A stretch of DNA of 64,000 nt, taken from Austropuccinia psidii. Taxonomy: Eukaryota > Basidiomycota > Pucciniomycetes > Pucciniales > Sphaerophragmiaceae. Positions 45,578 through 57,746 of the stretch are shown one piece after another (within the stretch, counting starts at the first letter, position 1; each line of letters opens with the position of its first letter). The translations under genes were made by a program, and so were the position numbers. The stretch is from assembly GCA_023105745.1 (NCBI GenBank), contig JALGQZ010000002.1, positions 46,350,497 to 46,414,496 on the forward strand, read 5' to 3'. Below the pieces are notes generated by a model. The model searched no databases. It saw only the letters and a list, made by a program, of their open reading frames with translations, and was not told the origin of the DNA.

Positions 45578-47318
45578 ATTCCACACAAAAATTCACCTAG
45601 GGTAGCTCCATAGAGTGAATAAGCTCAAATTAACTCTTTGAGGTGGTAAAATGGAAAATACTTCAATACCACATCATCAATACCACATAAAAGATCCGTG
45701 AAAACCTTTGTTTTTCTTAATTTCACGCCAAAATAATGGGAATGTGAGAAATCCCATGTTACATATACACTGAGAGTAGTGTTATGCATGTTTTGAGAAC
45801 TTAATATCATGGTATTATTACATGAACCTTTGGGACACCCATAGTGGATAGCTCACTTTAAGCTTAAATCTCTATTTTGAAGTAAAAAATAAGCAAGGGG
45901 GACAAAAGACATCACAGAGAGCCAGGGTACCCAACTTCTGAGGCCTCAGAGGCGTGGACAGCTCCAAAGCTTGGATTCATGGCTGATATTGGCCTAATTG
46001 GTGAACTAAAACCTTTTTGGAACTTGGTTACCCTGTTACAACTACTGTAAATCTTGAGAAAATAGCAAATAACCTGCTATTTTGACGTGCCAAGGAGGTA
46101 AAAAGCTACTTAGACTCCTGTAACCATGTCAATTCTTAATGATTTTCCATGGATAAACCCCAAAAGAGTAATTAAAACACTTTTTGGACTTGTATCCATT
46201 GATTTACCTCATAGCAACCAGTCAAACACTGATATTTGCAATTCTACGTAGAAATGAGATAAAAGATTCAAAAATTCATTAAAAATACAATTCTCCATGA
46301 ATCTTTCTGAAACCTTCAGTGCCAATGGAGAACTGTATTATCTATGGTACAACCAAAAAGATCTCCAGTTGTACTAGTAAAATTGAAAGTTTTACTTACA
46401 GTCCATTTTTGACTATTCTATGCGAACCACTGAATCTTCAAAAATTTACAGTAATTACAACCTGTAATGAAATTGGCAATAACATTGATAACTTTGAGAA
46501 ATCAACAATTTTTTGGAAAAAAAGAATATTTACAGATGTTACTCGTTTTCTTCTTAACCTTATTGGGGTTGGTAGTCACATAAAAGCATCAATTAGGTAA
46601 GTATGATAATCTTACATGACAACAGATGATTCAATCAATAATCCAAAAAGGTTTATTGTTTTCTAACTCACTGGTTTTTCAGTTTGATCCATAGCATGCC
46701 TCTGTGAGCTGTTGTTGACTTAAAAGAGGCCTCTTCTTGCTGTTTTTTCCAAATCATCATCTTATTATCATTTAAACCATTATTACCAACAAGTAAGAAT
46801 TAGCTATAGCTATTCTTAAGTGTTTTAAATCTTTCAGAATCAATCAGAAAGACGTGAAATCATAGAATCCAACTATAGATTGTTGTAAAACTGTTATAAA
46901 TTCATTTTCATCCTTAAAATCCACAATTCTATGTCAAATCTCTCTATCCCATCTTTCAATAAGCTCTTTGGAATATTAGTGAGTGATTTATTTTTAATTC
47001 TTAAAGTTTTTCTCTAAAACTAGTTTTCTTCAAGAATTATCACTATAATCATTCTTGCAAATGATAATTATGTATTAAAATAATTTTATTATTTTAATAA
47101 AAGAAGTTTTATTATTAAAATCTTCTTGCAATTGATTCTTGTAGACAATTACTTGCTCACTGTTAAAATCACTAGTAGTTTTCAACACGTGAAAGAAATA
47201 ATTCTTTAATTATTTAATTGTGGTTATAATAATATTTTATTATTATATTTCATAAGAACAGACATAGTACTGTTGATTAATAGTAATATTATCATCAGTT
47301 TCATAGTCACATCTTACA
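45578..47318 (+). repeat. R5 5' LTR, second part
   Basis: Continues the LTR after R6, from ATTCCACACAAA to ATCTTACA. Together with 35290-35468 it makes 1,920 bp, against 1,919 bp for the 3' LTR. Confidence 0.93.
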
Positions 47319-47438
47319 TTTGGGGGCCTGGCCGTGATTTTATCCATAGACTTGGCTTTAATCATATTCTAGACTTCAATTTTTTGTTCTAAAAAACCAC
47401 CATACCTACCAAATCTCACATTTGGGGGCCTGGACATG
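47319..47438 (+). other. R5 duplicated primer binding site
   Basis: TTTGGGGGCCTGGCCGTG follows the LTR at 47319. A second copy, TTTGGGGGCCTGGACATG, lies at 47421, preceded by AATCTCACA, which resembles an LTR end. The leader after the second copy matches R4; the 102 bp between are extra. Confidence 0.75.
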
Positions 47439-47804
47439 TTTTTTGAACCTTGTACCCTTAATTGATATATTTTTAAGCTCTAAAATATATTGATTTAATT
47501 ATTTTTTCTTTCATTTTAAAGTTAAAATAATTCTTATCTTTGAAATCATTTTGGGAATATTTTCATTGAGGAATTTGGTTCAATTTTATATTGTTTTTAC
47601 ACGTGGCTTTTTCACATCCAAAAACTTATAAAATTATTCTTTGACTTACTCTGAATTAATTTCTTTCAAAATCTTAAATTTTAAAGTTTTTTCTTTCAAA
47701 AGAATAATTTTTTTAATATTAAAAAATATAAAACTTATAAAAAATATTTAAAAATATGTTAAAAAAAGTATAAAAATTTTTTTTTTCTCTTTTATAATTT
47801 GTAG

Positions 47805-48777
47805 TGTCTTTAATCAAATACTGTGCAGCTGGAAACAGACTCAGTAAAAGATATATCACTAGTCCAGAATCTGAAGACAATATTGAGGTGCAAATTGCTA
47901 AAAGAGGCACCTCATTTAACTCAGAAAAGACTAAATTACCACCAAAAGGTGTGTATTTTATCTTATATTTTCACCTTTTATCTTTAAATTAAAGTGAAAA
48001 TGGTGCATAACAGAAATGGAAGCAACTATTCAGTCCAACCAGATGAATGTGGACGAAGAGGAGGCAAGACCAAATCCAGAAGTGCCAAGTCTTCCACAAG
48101 AAAGACACATTTGGAGGATGCCAGAGTTTCCCCCCATTCCCCAAGGTCTGTACCCACAGATTTTGACGTGAATTCTGAGCCTGAACTGATTCATGAAAAT
48201 ATTTCCAGGGCTGAACCATTTTCAAGTGGGAGCAATAGAAATATATCAATGCCAGTACAAAAACTGATTCAGAGCAGCCAAAGAAGAGGAGTGGGAAATA
48301 TGCCCAAGCCTTTGGCAGGGGGCCATGAGCTCCTACTTACACATCAAGAGCTTTCTGGGTCAGCAGAAGACCATAGAACTCTTAGGAGGATGGATCCCCC
48401 TGTCTTGCAAAGACAAGGTCAAAAAGATAAAGAATTGGCTGAAGAACAAAAGTCTTTTATCCATAGACCAGAAGAAGGAACTGGAAATGACTCCAGCTTT
48501 GGAGACAGAAGCCCCAGTGGCGTCTACCGGCTCCAAACCAGCTCCAAAAGTATCCAAAGACAAGCCCAAAGGACCTCAGAAGAAGCAGAGAGGTCCCAAG
48601 AACCATCAAGGAAGGGGAAAAGGCAAAGCCAATTAGCAGAGACCTTACCCACAAGGGTACAGGGTCCCCAAATTGGAGCCTTCAGCCATGGACAGTGTGT
48701 TCAACATGGCCCGAACTCTCATGGAATTCACAGCCAAGGAGCAGGAAAGGATGAACAGGACGTTTCCACGCAAATAG
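47805..48777 (+). pseudogene. R5 ORFX remnant
   Basis: Putative first exon 47805-47948 follows TTTGTAG and would start A|TG TCT, reading MSLIKYCAAGN and ending LPPK. Donor G|GTGTGT is at 47949. Proximal acceptor CATAACAG ends at 48013 (ORFX), distal ACTATTCAG at 48033 (frame G), 20 nt apart. The second exon opens with MEATIQSNQM, has three TGA stops before 48280, and then a clean stretch from 48325 (MSSYLHIKSFLG, GGWIPL) to a TAG at about 48635, where R4 has TGG, and the conserved end GYRVPKLEPSAMDSVFNMAR to 48777. Conservation with R6 is good in the last 150 residues. Confidence 0.55.
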
Positions 48778-51700
48778 ATCATTTACAAAGAGCTATTAAT
48801 GTAGAAATTGGTAAACCTGATTCAAATTTAACTAAAATGACATTGGATATTAATGATTTGAAAAAACATGACAAGAAATATACTGAATGGTATGAATTGA
48901 CAAATGACAAATTTGATTCCATTATCAATGCTTGTAGCACAATTGAGAGTACATGTCAGATTCAGAATGATGAAATGGAAGATCTTTCTATTTTTAAAAT
49001 GAATGATCAATTTAAGACTCTACAATACAATGTCTTAAAGATAGTTGAAAATACCAATCAATTTGCTACACATTTAGCAAAAAGTGACAGTGAAAGACAG
49101 AAGTTAAAGAATGAAATCATTCCACATGTAGAACAAATTCATAAGAATTATGAACCACATATGCCAAGACATTCTACACCTTTGACTGAAGACAAACTTT
49201 CTGTTAAACAAGTTTTGCCCCTATTTTAGGAGAAAATGTTGTATCTGTTAAAGATATTCCCAAATTAGAAGAATGGCCAACATTCTCTGGTGAAGGAGAA
49301 TATAACTATATTGAGTTCATCAGGACTATTGATATGTTACAGGAAGACTTGAATATACCTGATGAAATGAAAGTGGGGAAATTATACTCTCTGTTTACCA
49401 GAACTGCAAAGAAATGGTATCACAAAATGAGAATGGATCATGGAAAACATGATTGGTCTTATTGGAAATCTGAAGTGATTACCAAATGGGCCAACAATTC
49501 TTGGAGGTTTAAAATGGAAAATGCTTTTGAAAGTGCCATTTTTAGCTCAGAGAAAGATGAACCACTTACTTGGTTGTTCAAGCAAAAGGACAGATTATCT
49601 GCCTTACACCCAGATATGTCTGACACTATGATTAATATGAAGATATTAAGAAAGTGTGGAGGAGAACTGGAACATGATATCAAAAGCAGATGTGTAGAGC
49701 CCTGTTCAACAGAGGACTACATTAATGAAATGGAAGATATCATTACCAGAACAATAATTGGTAAAACTTGGACTAGAATCCCTATGGAATCCAAGATGGT
49801 CCCAGAGATTTCCAGAGAGGATAAAAGACCAGCAAGACCTGTCTTAAAGTGTCATAAATGTGGAAGTACTTCAAATTTACCAAACACTTGCACCAAGAAG
49901 ACAAAAATCAAAGAATTTCAAGTCATTGAAGAAATTCAGTGTACTGAAGAGAAAGAGGAGTCTGATCAAGATTCTGCAGTCTCTGAGGATACACCAGTGG
50001 AGGACTATCCCATTGAAAACATTACAGCTTTCTTTGAGGTCACAGAGGTCCATACCCACTTGCCACAGTACAGTGAGGATTGCTGCAACCTGATCTATAT
50101 GCAAGATGCCAGAATGTGTAAAACAAAACCTGCTAAAGGAAAAGGTTACAATGCTGGAGCATCCTGTATCACATCAGTTTTGATGAATGATATTGAAGCC
50201 AAAGTAAACTTGGATACAGGGGCATTTTGCAATTATGTGGGAAAGGATTATCTCCAAGTTATACTTTCTGAATGGAAAAACGATCTATTACCAATAGAAG
50301 CTGTGCAATTTAGTAGTGCCAGTAACAATATGTAACCCTTGGGTATATTAGACACTAATCTTGTATTTCCACACCCAGCAGGAAGTGTAAGAATGAAAAG
50401 TGAGATTGTAGTAATGGATAATTGCACATCTCAGCACATCATTCTTGGAAATGATTACTTAAATATTTGTGGTATTGATATCAATAACCACAAAGACAGA
50501 TATTTCACAATTGGGGATAACAAAAGACAAAAATTTGCTTTTTACAATATTCCAAAACAAATATCTGTGGTATCTTCTGTTAAGGATACTTATAAAGATG
50601 AATTTGTGTCTAATCAACTTGTTGAAGCACAAATTCATCCATAATTATCACCAAAGATGAGGAATGAGATTATTAATGTGTTATACACATACAGTAATGC
50701 ATTTGCCTCTGATAATGAACTATTAGGTGCTATAAGGGGACATGAGGTTGATATTACTCTTAATATTGACAGACCATATCCTCCAGTACTTAGAAGACCA
50801 GCTTATCCAGCCAGTCCCAGAGCTAGAGAAGCCTTGGAAAAACAAATCCAAGAGTTAATCCAGCTTGGTGTACTGAGGAAAGTAGGCCATAATGAGGAAT
50901 TTGAAGTAACAACACCTGTTATTATTCCCTGGCATAATGATAAGTCAAGAATTGTTGGAGATTTCAGAGAATTAAATACCTACACAGTTCCAGATAGGTA
51001 TCCAATCCCTAGAATTCAAGAAACTTTGAGTCAATTGTCTAAAGCCAAGTATATAACATCAATGGATGCATTGAAAGGCTTTCATCAAAATGTTTTGACG
51101 CCTAAAGCTAAGAAATTACTTAGAAATATCACTCACTGTGGTATTTATGAGTATCTTAGAATGCCATTTGGCATTAAAAATGCTCCATCCCATTATCAAA
51201 GAATGATGAATACTATCGTTCCCACAGAATTGTCTGAAGGATGGCTTATCATTTATATTGATGATATTATCATATGTTCTTATTCTTGGTCCTTACCCCT
51301 TGAAAGACTTGCAAGGGAACTTCACAAAGTTGCAGAAATGAACATGAAAATTTCACTTAAGAAATGCAATTTTGGTTTTGAAGAACTCAAAGAATGAGGA
51401 CATATTGTTTCTGGTTTAAGCTTGGGTATTGACAAAAACAAATTAGCAGCAGTGTTACTTAAGCCAATACCCCAGAATAAAAAAGAAATGATGTCTTTTC
51501 TTGGGTTTGCCAGTTACTATAGACAACACATGAAAGACTTTGCAATTCTAGCCAAGTCACTTTATTGAATCTGTGATCAACAGACTGTATTTGAGATGAC
51601 GCAGGAGAGAATTAAAGCTTATGAGAAGATAAGGAAAGCTCTTACAGAAGCACCTTTGCTACTCATGCCTGACTGGAATATACCTTTTAAATTGTACATT

Positions 51701-53706
51701 GATGCGTGTGGAGATGGATTAGGGGAAGCCCTACATCGAGTCCAAATTATCAATGACAAACCCACAGAAGGACCAGTTTGTTCAATCTCAAGACAAATCA
51801 AACCAACAGAAGCCAGATATTGTGCAAGCCAGATAGAATGTTTATTCTTGGTATGTGCGCTTGAGAAATTGCACTATTATCTTGATGGCAGTGGTTTTGA
51901 AGTGATAACTGACTGTAATGCAGTAAAATCACTTCTTAATATGAAAACTCCCAACAGACATATGTTGAGATGGCAAATAGCAATTCAGGAATATAGATGA
52001 AACATGACTATAGTCCACAAAGCAGTAAACATTCACAAGAATGCTGATGGACTCAGCAGGTGGGCATTAGCCAACACTTGTGATAACCCAGCTTATGTAC
52101 CTTTGGAAGCTGAACCACAGATTCCAATTGAAGGGATTAACATAACTTATATTGGGACTGAATTCTTTGAAGAGGTCAGAGAATCTTATAAGCAAGACAA
52201 GAATTGCCATATCTTGACTTCTTTATTAGATAAAGACTGCAAAGATAAATTTTTGGTCAATGCACTGGATGAATTTTGGAGAAATTCCTATTCTGAAGGA
52301 AGATTTCACTTGTTTGATGGGATTATTTACCACAGAACCAAACATTCTTGGGTAATGACATTATGTAGCAGATTGCTTATTAATACCATTCTTCATGAAT
52401 GCCATGATAGCACCTACTCTGGACACCTGTCAGAAGACAGAACACTTGAAAAAGTAAAGAACTGTGCATGATGGCCATCTTGGAGAAAAGAAACCATTGA
52501 ATATTGCCATACCTGTGACAGATGTCAAAAAGCAAACAGCAGTACAGGCAAGAAATTTGGACTTATGATCCATATTCAAGAACCAAAATCCCCTTGGGAA
52601 GTTGTTCACATGGACTGGGTCACAGCACTTCCTCCAAGTGGTGACAAAGGTTATAATGTTTGTTTAGTAATTGTAGATAGATATAGCAAGACTCCCATAT
52701 TCTTACCATGTCATAAAGATGACACTGCTATGGATACAGCTCTTCTTCTGTGGAGTAGAGTTATTTCTCATACACAATTATTTAAGAATATCATAAGTGA
52801 CAGAGATCCCAAGTTCACATCTGCACTTTGGACCAATCTTCATAGATTGTTTGGGACTAAGTTATCATTCTCTACAGCATATCACCCTCAAACAGATGGG
52901 CTAGCAGAGAGGATGATTCAAACTTTAGAAGACATGATCAGAAGATTTTGTGCTTATGGGTTAGAATTCAAAGACTCAGATGGCTTTACGCATGACTGGT
53001 GCACTCTTATACCTGCACTAGAATTGGCATACAAGACATCAGTCCATTCTTCCACAGGACAAACTCCTGCTATGTTAGAAAAAGGGTGGAATCCAAGACT
53101 CCCAGCAGACACACTGAAGAAAGACTTGATTGACATTAATCCTTCAGCTTCCAGCTTCAAGATAATGCTTGATAAAGTAAAACATCATGCAAAACAAAGT
53201 ATGGATGATGCTTTTGATTATGCAAAACAGAAGTGGGACAAGAGTCATAAAGTACCAGACTTCAAAGTAGGGGACTTAGTTCTAGTTTCAACCTTGAATT
53301 TTAATAATATCAAAGGCCCAAAGAAACTCAAAGATTCTTATGTAGGACATTTTGTTATGGTTTCCTTACATGGAACCAACGCAGTTCAAGTAGAATTGAG
53401 TGGTGAATTGGAAAATAAACACCCCACTTTTCAGTCAGCTTGATAAAGCCTTATCAACCAGCTGATAAAGAATTGTTTCCTTTAAGGAACCCAACTCCTT
53501 TAACTGTTCCACCAGTGGAACAGAATGAAGACAAAAAAATAAAGAAAGTCATCAAAGAGAGGAGACTTAGGGGTAAAAATCAGAGAGAATATCTTGTCAG
53601 ATATAGAAATCCAGTACATGAAGATGAATGGCTGGCAGAATCAGAAATACCTGACTCAGATAAACTCTTGAGAAGATTTAGACATGAAAGAAGGCCACAA
53701 GCCTGA
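48000..53706 (+). pseudogene. gag-pol: R5 gag-pol remnant
   Basis: Frame G from ATG 48000 runs 49229 minus 48000, covering the low-complexity N-terminus and coiled coil (DINDLKKHDKKYTEW), and ends after a 1-bp loss near 49222. Capsid, CCHC knuckle (CHKCGSTSNLPNTC, with the His replaced by Asn) and protease LDTGAF are in 49334-50335. RT with YIDD is in 50657-51397, RNase H in 51596-52000, integrase zinc domain in 52004-52471 and beyond, integrase core (SDRDPKF, LAERMIQ) in 52565-53443, chromodomain tail in 53440-53706. Stops at 50333, 50642, 51395, 51566, 51998 and 52469 and a frameshift near 53433 make it inactive. Confidence 0.93.
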
Positions 53707-53845
53707 ATATGTCTATAAATGTGCTTTAAATTACTTGATCTGAGTGATGTAAAGAGGTTGGACAGTGGACATTAACCCCCTTTGGGGCCTTTTACTCTTT
53801 ATACGATTAAATTGTAGTACAATTTTATTTTTTGGTGGGAGGGAA

Positions 53846-55764
53846 TGTGAGCCTTGAGGAATATTTTACATACCGAAATAGGCCACAATTATCTTAAAAA
53901 CAAATTTTGAATCATGCGTAACTCATAAGTCATGCATATATCCAAAATTCATCATTTTTGATTTCAGAAAAGATGAATAACTTTTTATTGAGTAAGTAAA
54001 TCCATAAATTTAAGACCAGATTTGGATTCTACACAAAGCTTCACCTAGGGTAGCTCCATAGAGTGAATAAGCTCAAATTAACTCTTTGAGGTGGTAAAAT
54101 GGAAATTACTTCAATACCACATCATCAATACCACATGAAAGATCCGTGAAAATGTTTGTTTTTCTTAATTTCACGCCAAAATAATGGGAATGTGAGAAAT
54201 TCCATGTTACATATACACTAAGAATAGTGTTATGCATGTTTGGAGCACTTAATATCATGGTATTATTACATGGACCTTTGGTACACCCATAGTGGATATC
54301 TCACTTAAGCTTAAATTTCTATTTTGATATAAAAAATAAGCAAGGGGGACAAAAGGCATCAAAGAGAGCCAGGGTACCCAACTTCTGAGGCCTGAGAGGT
54401 GTGGACAGCTCCAAAGCTTGGATCCATGGATGATCTTGGCCTAATTGGTAAACTAAAACCTTTTGGGAACTAAGTTACCATGTGACAACTACTGTAAATC
54501 TTAAGAAAATAGCAAATCACCTGCTATTTTGACATGCCAAGGAGGTAAAAAGCTACTTAGACTCCTGTAACCATGTCAATTCTTAATGATGCTCCATGGA
54601 TAAACCCCAAAAGAGTAATTAAAGCCCTTTTTGGACTTTTATCCATTGATTTACCTCATAGCAACCAGTTAAACACTGAAATTTGCAATTCTACGTAGAA
54701 TGAGGTAAAAACTTCAAAAATTCATTAAAAATACAATTCTTAATGAATCCTTCTAAACATTTCAGTGCCAATGGAGAACTGTATTCTCTATGGTACAACC
54801 AAAAAGAATTACAGTTTTACTAGTAAAATTGAAAATGTTACTTACAGTCCATTTTTGACTATTCTACGTGAACCACTGAATCTTCAAAAATTTACAGTAA
54901 TTACAACCTGTGATGAAATTGGAAATAACACTGATACCTTTGAGAAATAAATGATTATTTTGGAATAAAAGAATACTTACAGATGTTACTCCTTTTACTC
55001 TTAACTATATTGGGGTTGGTAGTCACATAAAAGCATCAATTAAGTAATTATGATAATCTTACGTGACAACAGATGATGCAATCAATAATCCAAAAAGATT
55101 TATTGTTTTCTAACTCAATGCGTTTTCAGTTTGCTCCATAGCATGCCTCTGTGAGCTGTTGTTGACTTAAAAGAGGCCTCTTCTTGCTGTTTTTTCCAAA
55201 TCATCATCTTATTATCATTTAAACCATTATTACCAACAAGTAAGTATTAGTTATAGCTATTCTTAAGTGTTTTAAATCTTTCAGAATCAATCAGAAAGAC
55301 GTGAAATCATGAAATCCAACTATAGATTGTTGTAATACTGTTATAAATTCATTTTGATCCTTAAAATCCACAATTCTATGTCAAATCTCTCTACCTCATC
55401 TTTCAATAAGCTCTTTGGAATATTCGTGAGTGATTTATTTTTAATTCTTAAAGTTTTCTCTAAAACTAGTTTTCTTCGAGAATTATCATTATAATTATTC
55501 TTGCAAAAGATAATTATATATTAAAATAATTTTATTATTTTAATAAAAGAAGTTTTATTATTAAAATCTTCTTGTAATTGATTCTTGTAGAGAATTACTT
55601 GCTCACTGTTAAAATCACTAGTAGTGTTTAACACGTGAAAGAAATAACTCTTTAATCATTTAATTGTGGTTATAATAATATTTTATTATTATATTTCATA
55701 AGAACAGACATAGTACTGTTGATTAATAGTAATATTATCATCAGTTTCATAGTCACATCTCACA
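53846..55764 (+). repeat. R5 3' LTR, 1,919 bp
   Basis: Starts TGTGAGCCTTGAGG after PPT GGTGGGAGGGAA (53834-53845) and ends ATCTCACA. Followed by target duplication AAATC. Confidence 0.95.
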
Positions 55765-55769
55765 AAATC
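55765..55769. repeat. R5 right target-site duplication AAATC
   Basis: Identical to 35285-35289. Removing R5 restores the LTR sequence CAAAATCTCTCTGC found intact at 26965. Confidence 0.95.
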
Positions 55770-56146
55770 TCTCTGCTTTTATATTTGATAAGTTCTTTGG
55801 AGTATTAGTGAGTAATTTTTCTTAATTCTTAAAGTTTTTCTATAGTATTAGTTTTCTTCAAGAATTACCTTGATAATTATTCTTCTAAAATATAATTATA
55901 TATTAAAATAATTTTGTTATTTTAATAAAGGAAGTCTTTATTATTAAATTCTTCTTGTAATTGATTCTTGTAGAAAATTACTGCTTACTGTTATAATCAC
56001 TAGTAGTGTATAACAAGTAAAAGAGATAATTCTTTAATTATTTAATTGTGGTTATAATAATTTTTTATTATTATACTTCATATGAATAGTCATAGTACTG
56101 TTGATTAATAGTAATATTATCAACAGTTTCATAGACACATCTTAAA
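55770..56146 (+). repeat. R4 3' LTR, second part
   Basis: Continues the R4 LTR from TCTCTGCTTTTAT to ATCTTAAA (ACA expected). Corresponds to 26969-27345. Confidence 0.9.
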
Positions 56147-56640
56147 AGTTGTGTTTAACTAGTTTTATGTTTCTTTTTCTTCTTTTTAATTTTCAAAGAA
56201 TTGGAAATGAGATGAAATAGATAAATATTAGTAATAATAATAATAAAATAAAAAACATAGAATAGAGTAGAAACCTAATATTATGTAAGTCTTTCCTTTA
56301 TGGCTATCATCTAATGATATGAGTTGAAGTTAAGCTGATTGTGCTTTTCATTTTATCTACTTTTTTTCTATAATTGGTGAGGATATTTTTTTTCATTTTT
56401 TTTCATTTTTTTTTAGTATGAAGATGAAATGAAATTAAAAAGAGGGAAAAAAATAAGAGAATGGAAGAAATAAATGATAACAATTTAAATGGAAATAGGT
56501 TGGATGATGAATGAAATAATTGAGGATCTAGCAGGTGGAATTCATTTTGATTACTTCCTTTTATCAAGTATTCTCTTTACTAATTCATTCTTGATGAAAT
56601 TTCCTCCCCTCCATTTTTCTCCCTCAAGACTTTTGAAAAG
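56147..56640. other. AT-rich flank between R4 and R3 ORFs
   Basis: Low-complexity sequence with T-runs and an (AAT)n stretch at about 56230-56250. No gene or repeat unit recognised. It includes the right copy of the R4 target duplication (AGTTG). Confidence 0.5.
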
Positions 56641-57237
56641 TTATCCTTGCCAGAAGGATTTCCAATCTTTGGTATTGAATTGATTTGCACCACCTCTAAG
56701 GCTGAATATTTCTGGTATAAGTGTTTCCTCCCAGTGAACATCCCATGTGGTATTCTTTGCAATATAGCCTCCTGATATTTTACTGATTTTTGCATTTTTA
56801 ATTTCAAAATGATAGAGGTTGAAAAAGTCTTGGCATTCCCAGTCCTTCCAAAATAATTCTTTCCTGAGGTTTTCATCCATGGGGAATATGTCATTCCAGT
56901 ATTGGTTTCCAAGGTTTCCATCAATTCCATCCCAGGTCAGAAACTCCAGGAATTCATATTTTGTAAGGTTGAATCCAGGTAATTCTTTCCCTGGATGTGA
57001 AATTACAGTTTCTAATGATGATTCTTCTTTTGCAAAGATGTCCTCAAACTCAATGTATGGAAGGAATATGGTGGAAATATCAGGACAGGGTTCTGGTTTT
57101 ATTTTCAAGAACCAGTCAGGATTTTTATCTATCTCTTTTGGATTAATGTAATTGGCCCAGACTTCTTTTTCTTCTATCCAACTGATCTCTTTGTCCATTG
57201 ACCAGGTATTTTCTTCTAGTAATTGCCATGACTCCAT
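56641..57237 (-). CDS. R3 extra ORF, paralogue 2, unknown function
   Basis: 198 residues, from ATG at 57237 (MESWQLLEEN). Acidic and rich in Trp, Phe and Asp/Glu, with no recognised domain. A core, LPYIEFEDIF followed 30 residues later by LTKYEFLEFLTWDGIDGNLG, is clearly related to the ORF at 57747-58289 (LPYITFEDIY, LNKIQFLELLTEEGIKGNLL). The two lie in tandem after the protease region. It is intact here, unlike its partner, although the element is old. It may be an accessory protein of family II elements, or a captured gene. Confidence 0.55.
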   Translation of the reverse strand: MESWQLLEENTWSMDKEISWIEEKEVWANYINPKEIDKNPDWFLKIKPEPCPDISTIFLPYIEFEDIFAKEESSLETVISHPGKELPGFNLTKYEFLEFLTWDGIDGNLGNQYWNDIFPMDENLRKELFWKDWECQDFFNLYHFEIKNAKISKISGGYIAKNTTWDVHWEETLIPEIFSLRGGANQFNTKDWKSFWQG

Positions 57238-57338
57238 TTTTGAAGGATTTATTGAACTTTGAAGTGTGAAAGGTAAGATGAATTGGAAATGGTATCAAGC
57301 TTATTTTGATTGGATGATAATTTTGGTTAAGAATTTGG

Positions 57339-57652
57339 ATATTCCTCTTTGATAAGGCGGTAGGTCACTGCCTAGTGATCTTATGGTTAGTTACTGTTTT
57401 TTTTATTGGTGAGTGAAATTATTTATTTGATTCGATGAGAGTTGATATTCCTCTTTGATAAGGCAGGAGTTCACTGCCTAGTGATTCTTGATTTTGGGTG
57501 GGTGAAATTGGTTATTTTGGTTGATAAGAAATTATTTTCCTCTATGAGAAGGCAGGAGGTCACTACCCAGTGATTTTATGGTGAGTTTTTTTTTTCTTTG
57601 AGTTGATGAGTGTTGATATTCCTCTTTGTTAAGGCAGGAGGTCACTTCCTTT
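57339..57652. repeat. Four-copy tandem hairpin repeat
   Basis: Copies of GATATTCCTCTTTGATAAGG continuing into CAGGAGGTCACTGCCTAGTG at about 57339, 57444, 57531 and 57614, with 83-105 bp periods. Arms AGGCAG/CTGCCT form a small stem. It lies between the two paralogous ORFs. Confidence 0.8.
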
Positions 57653-57746
57653 TTAGAGAAAATGAAAAAAAGAAAATAATGATACATTTTATGAATGATA
57701 CTAATACATTTTTCAGGAAAACAATCTTGATTTTTTTAATTTTAAT

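Larger units (their letters stand above)
35290..55764 (+). mobile_element. R5: degenerate family III Gypsy element with R6 in its 5' LTR
   Basis: Inserted in the R4 3' LTR with a perfect 5-bp duplication AAATC (35285-35289 and 55765-55769). 5' LTR is 35290-35468 plus 45578-47318, interrupted by R6; coding region 47805-53706; 3' LTR 53846-55764. Own length is about 10.4 kb. The LTR pair differs at about one in ten sites in the first 180 bp and less further in. It has several stops but is better preserved than R4, including an intact YIDD. The PBS region is duplicated. Confidence 0.93.
25441..56146 (+). mobile_element. R4: degenerate family III Gypsy element with R5 in its 3' LTR
   Basis: Order: 5' LTR 25441-27345, PBS, ORFX/gag-pol remnants 27740-33603, PPT, 3' LTR 33747-35289 continued at 55770-56146 after the R5 insertion. 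Its own sequence is about 10.2 kb. LTR copies differ by about 6% in the first 135 bp. The coding part has many stops, frameshifts and a deletion at the RT active site, so this copy is dead. Confidence 0.92.

Noticed and set aside
30333..53706. Repeat-induced point mutation as the cause of stops in R4/R5
   Set aside because: Some stops are transitions, but others are transversions or indels, and the young R6 is untouched. No clear bias was visible by eye.
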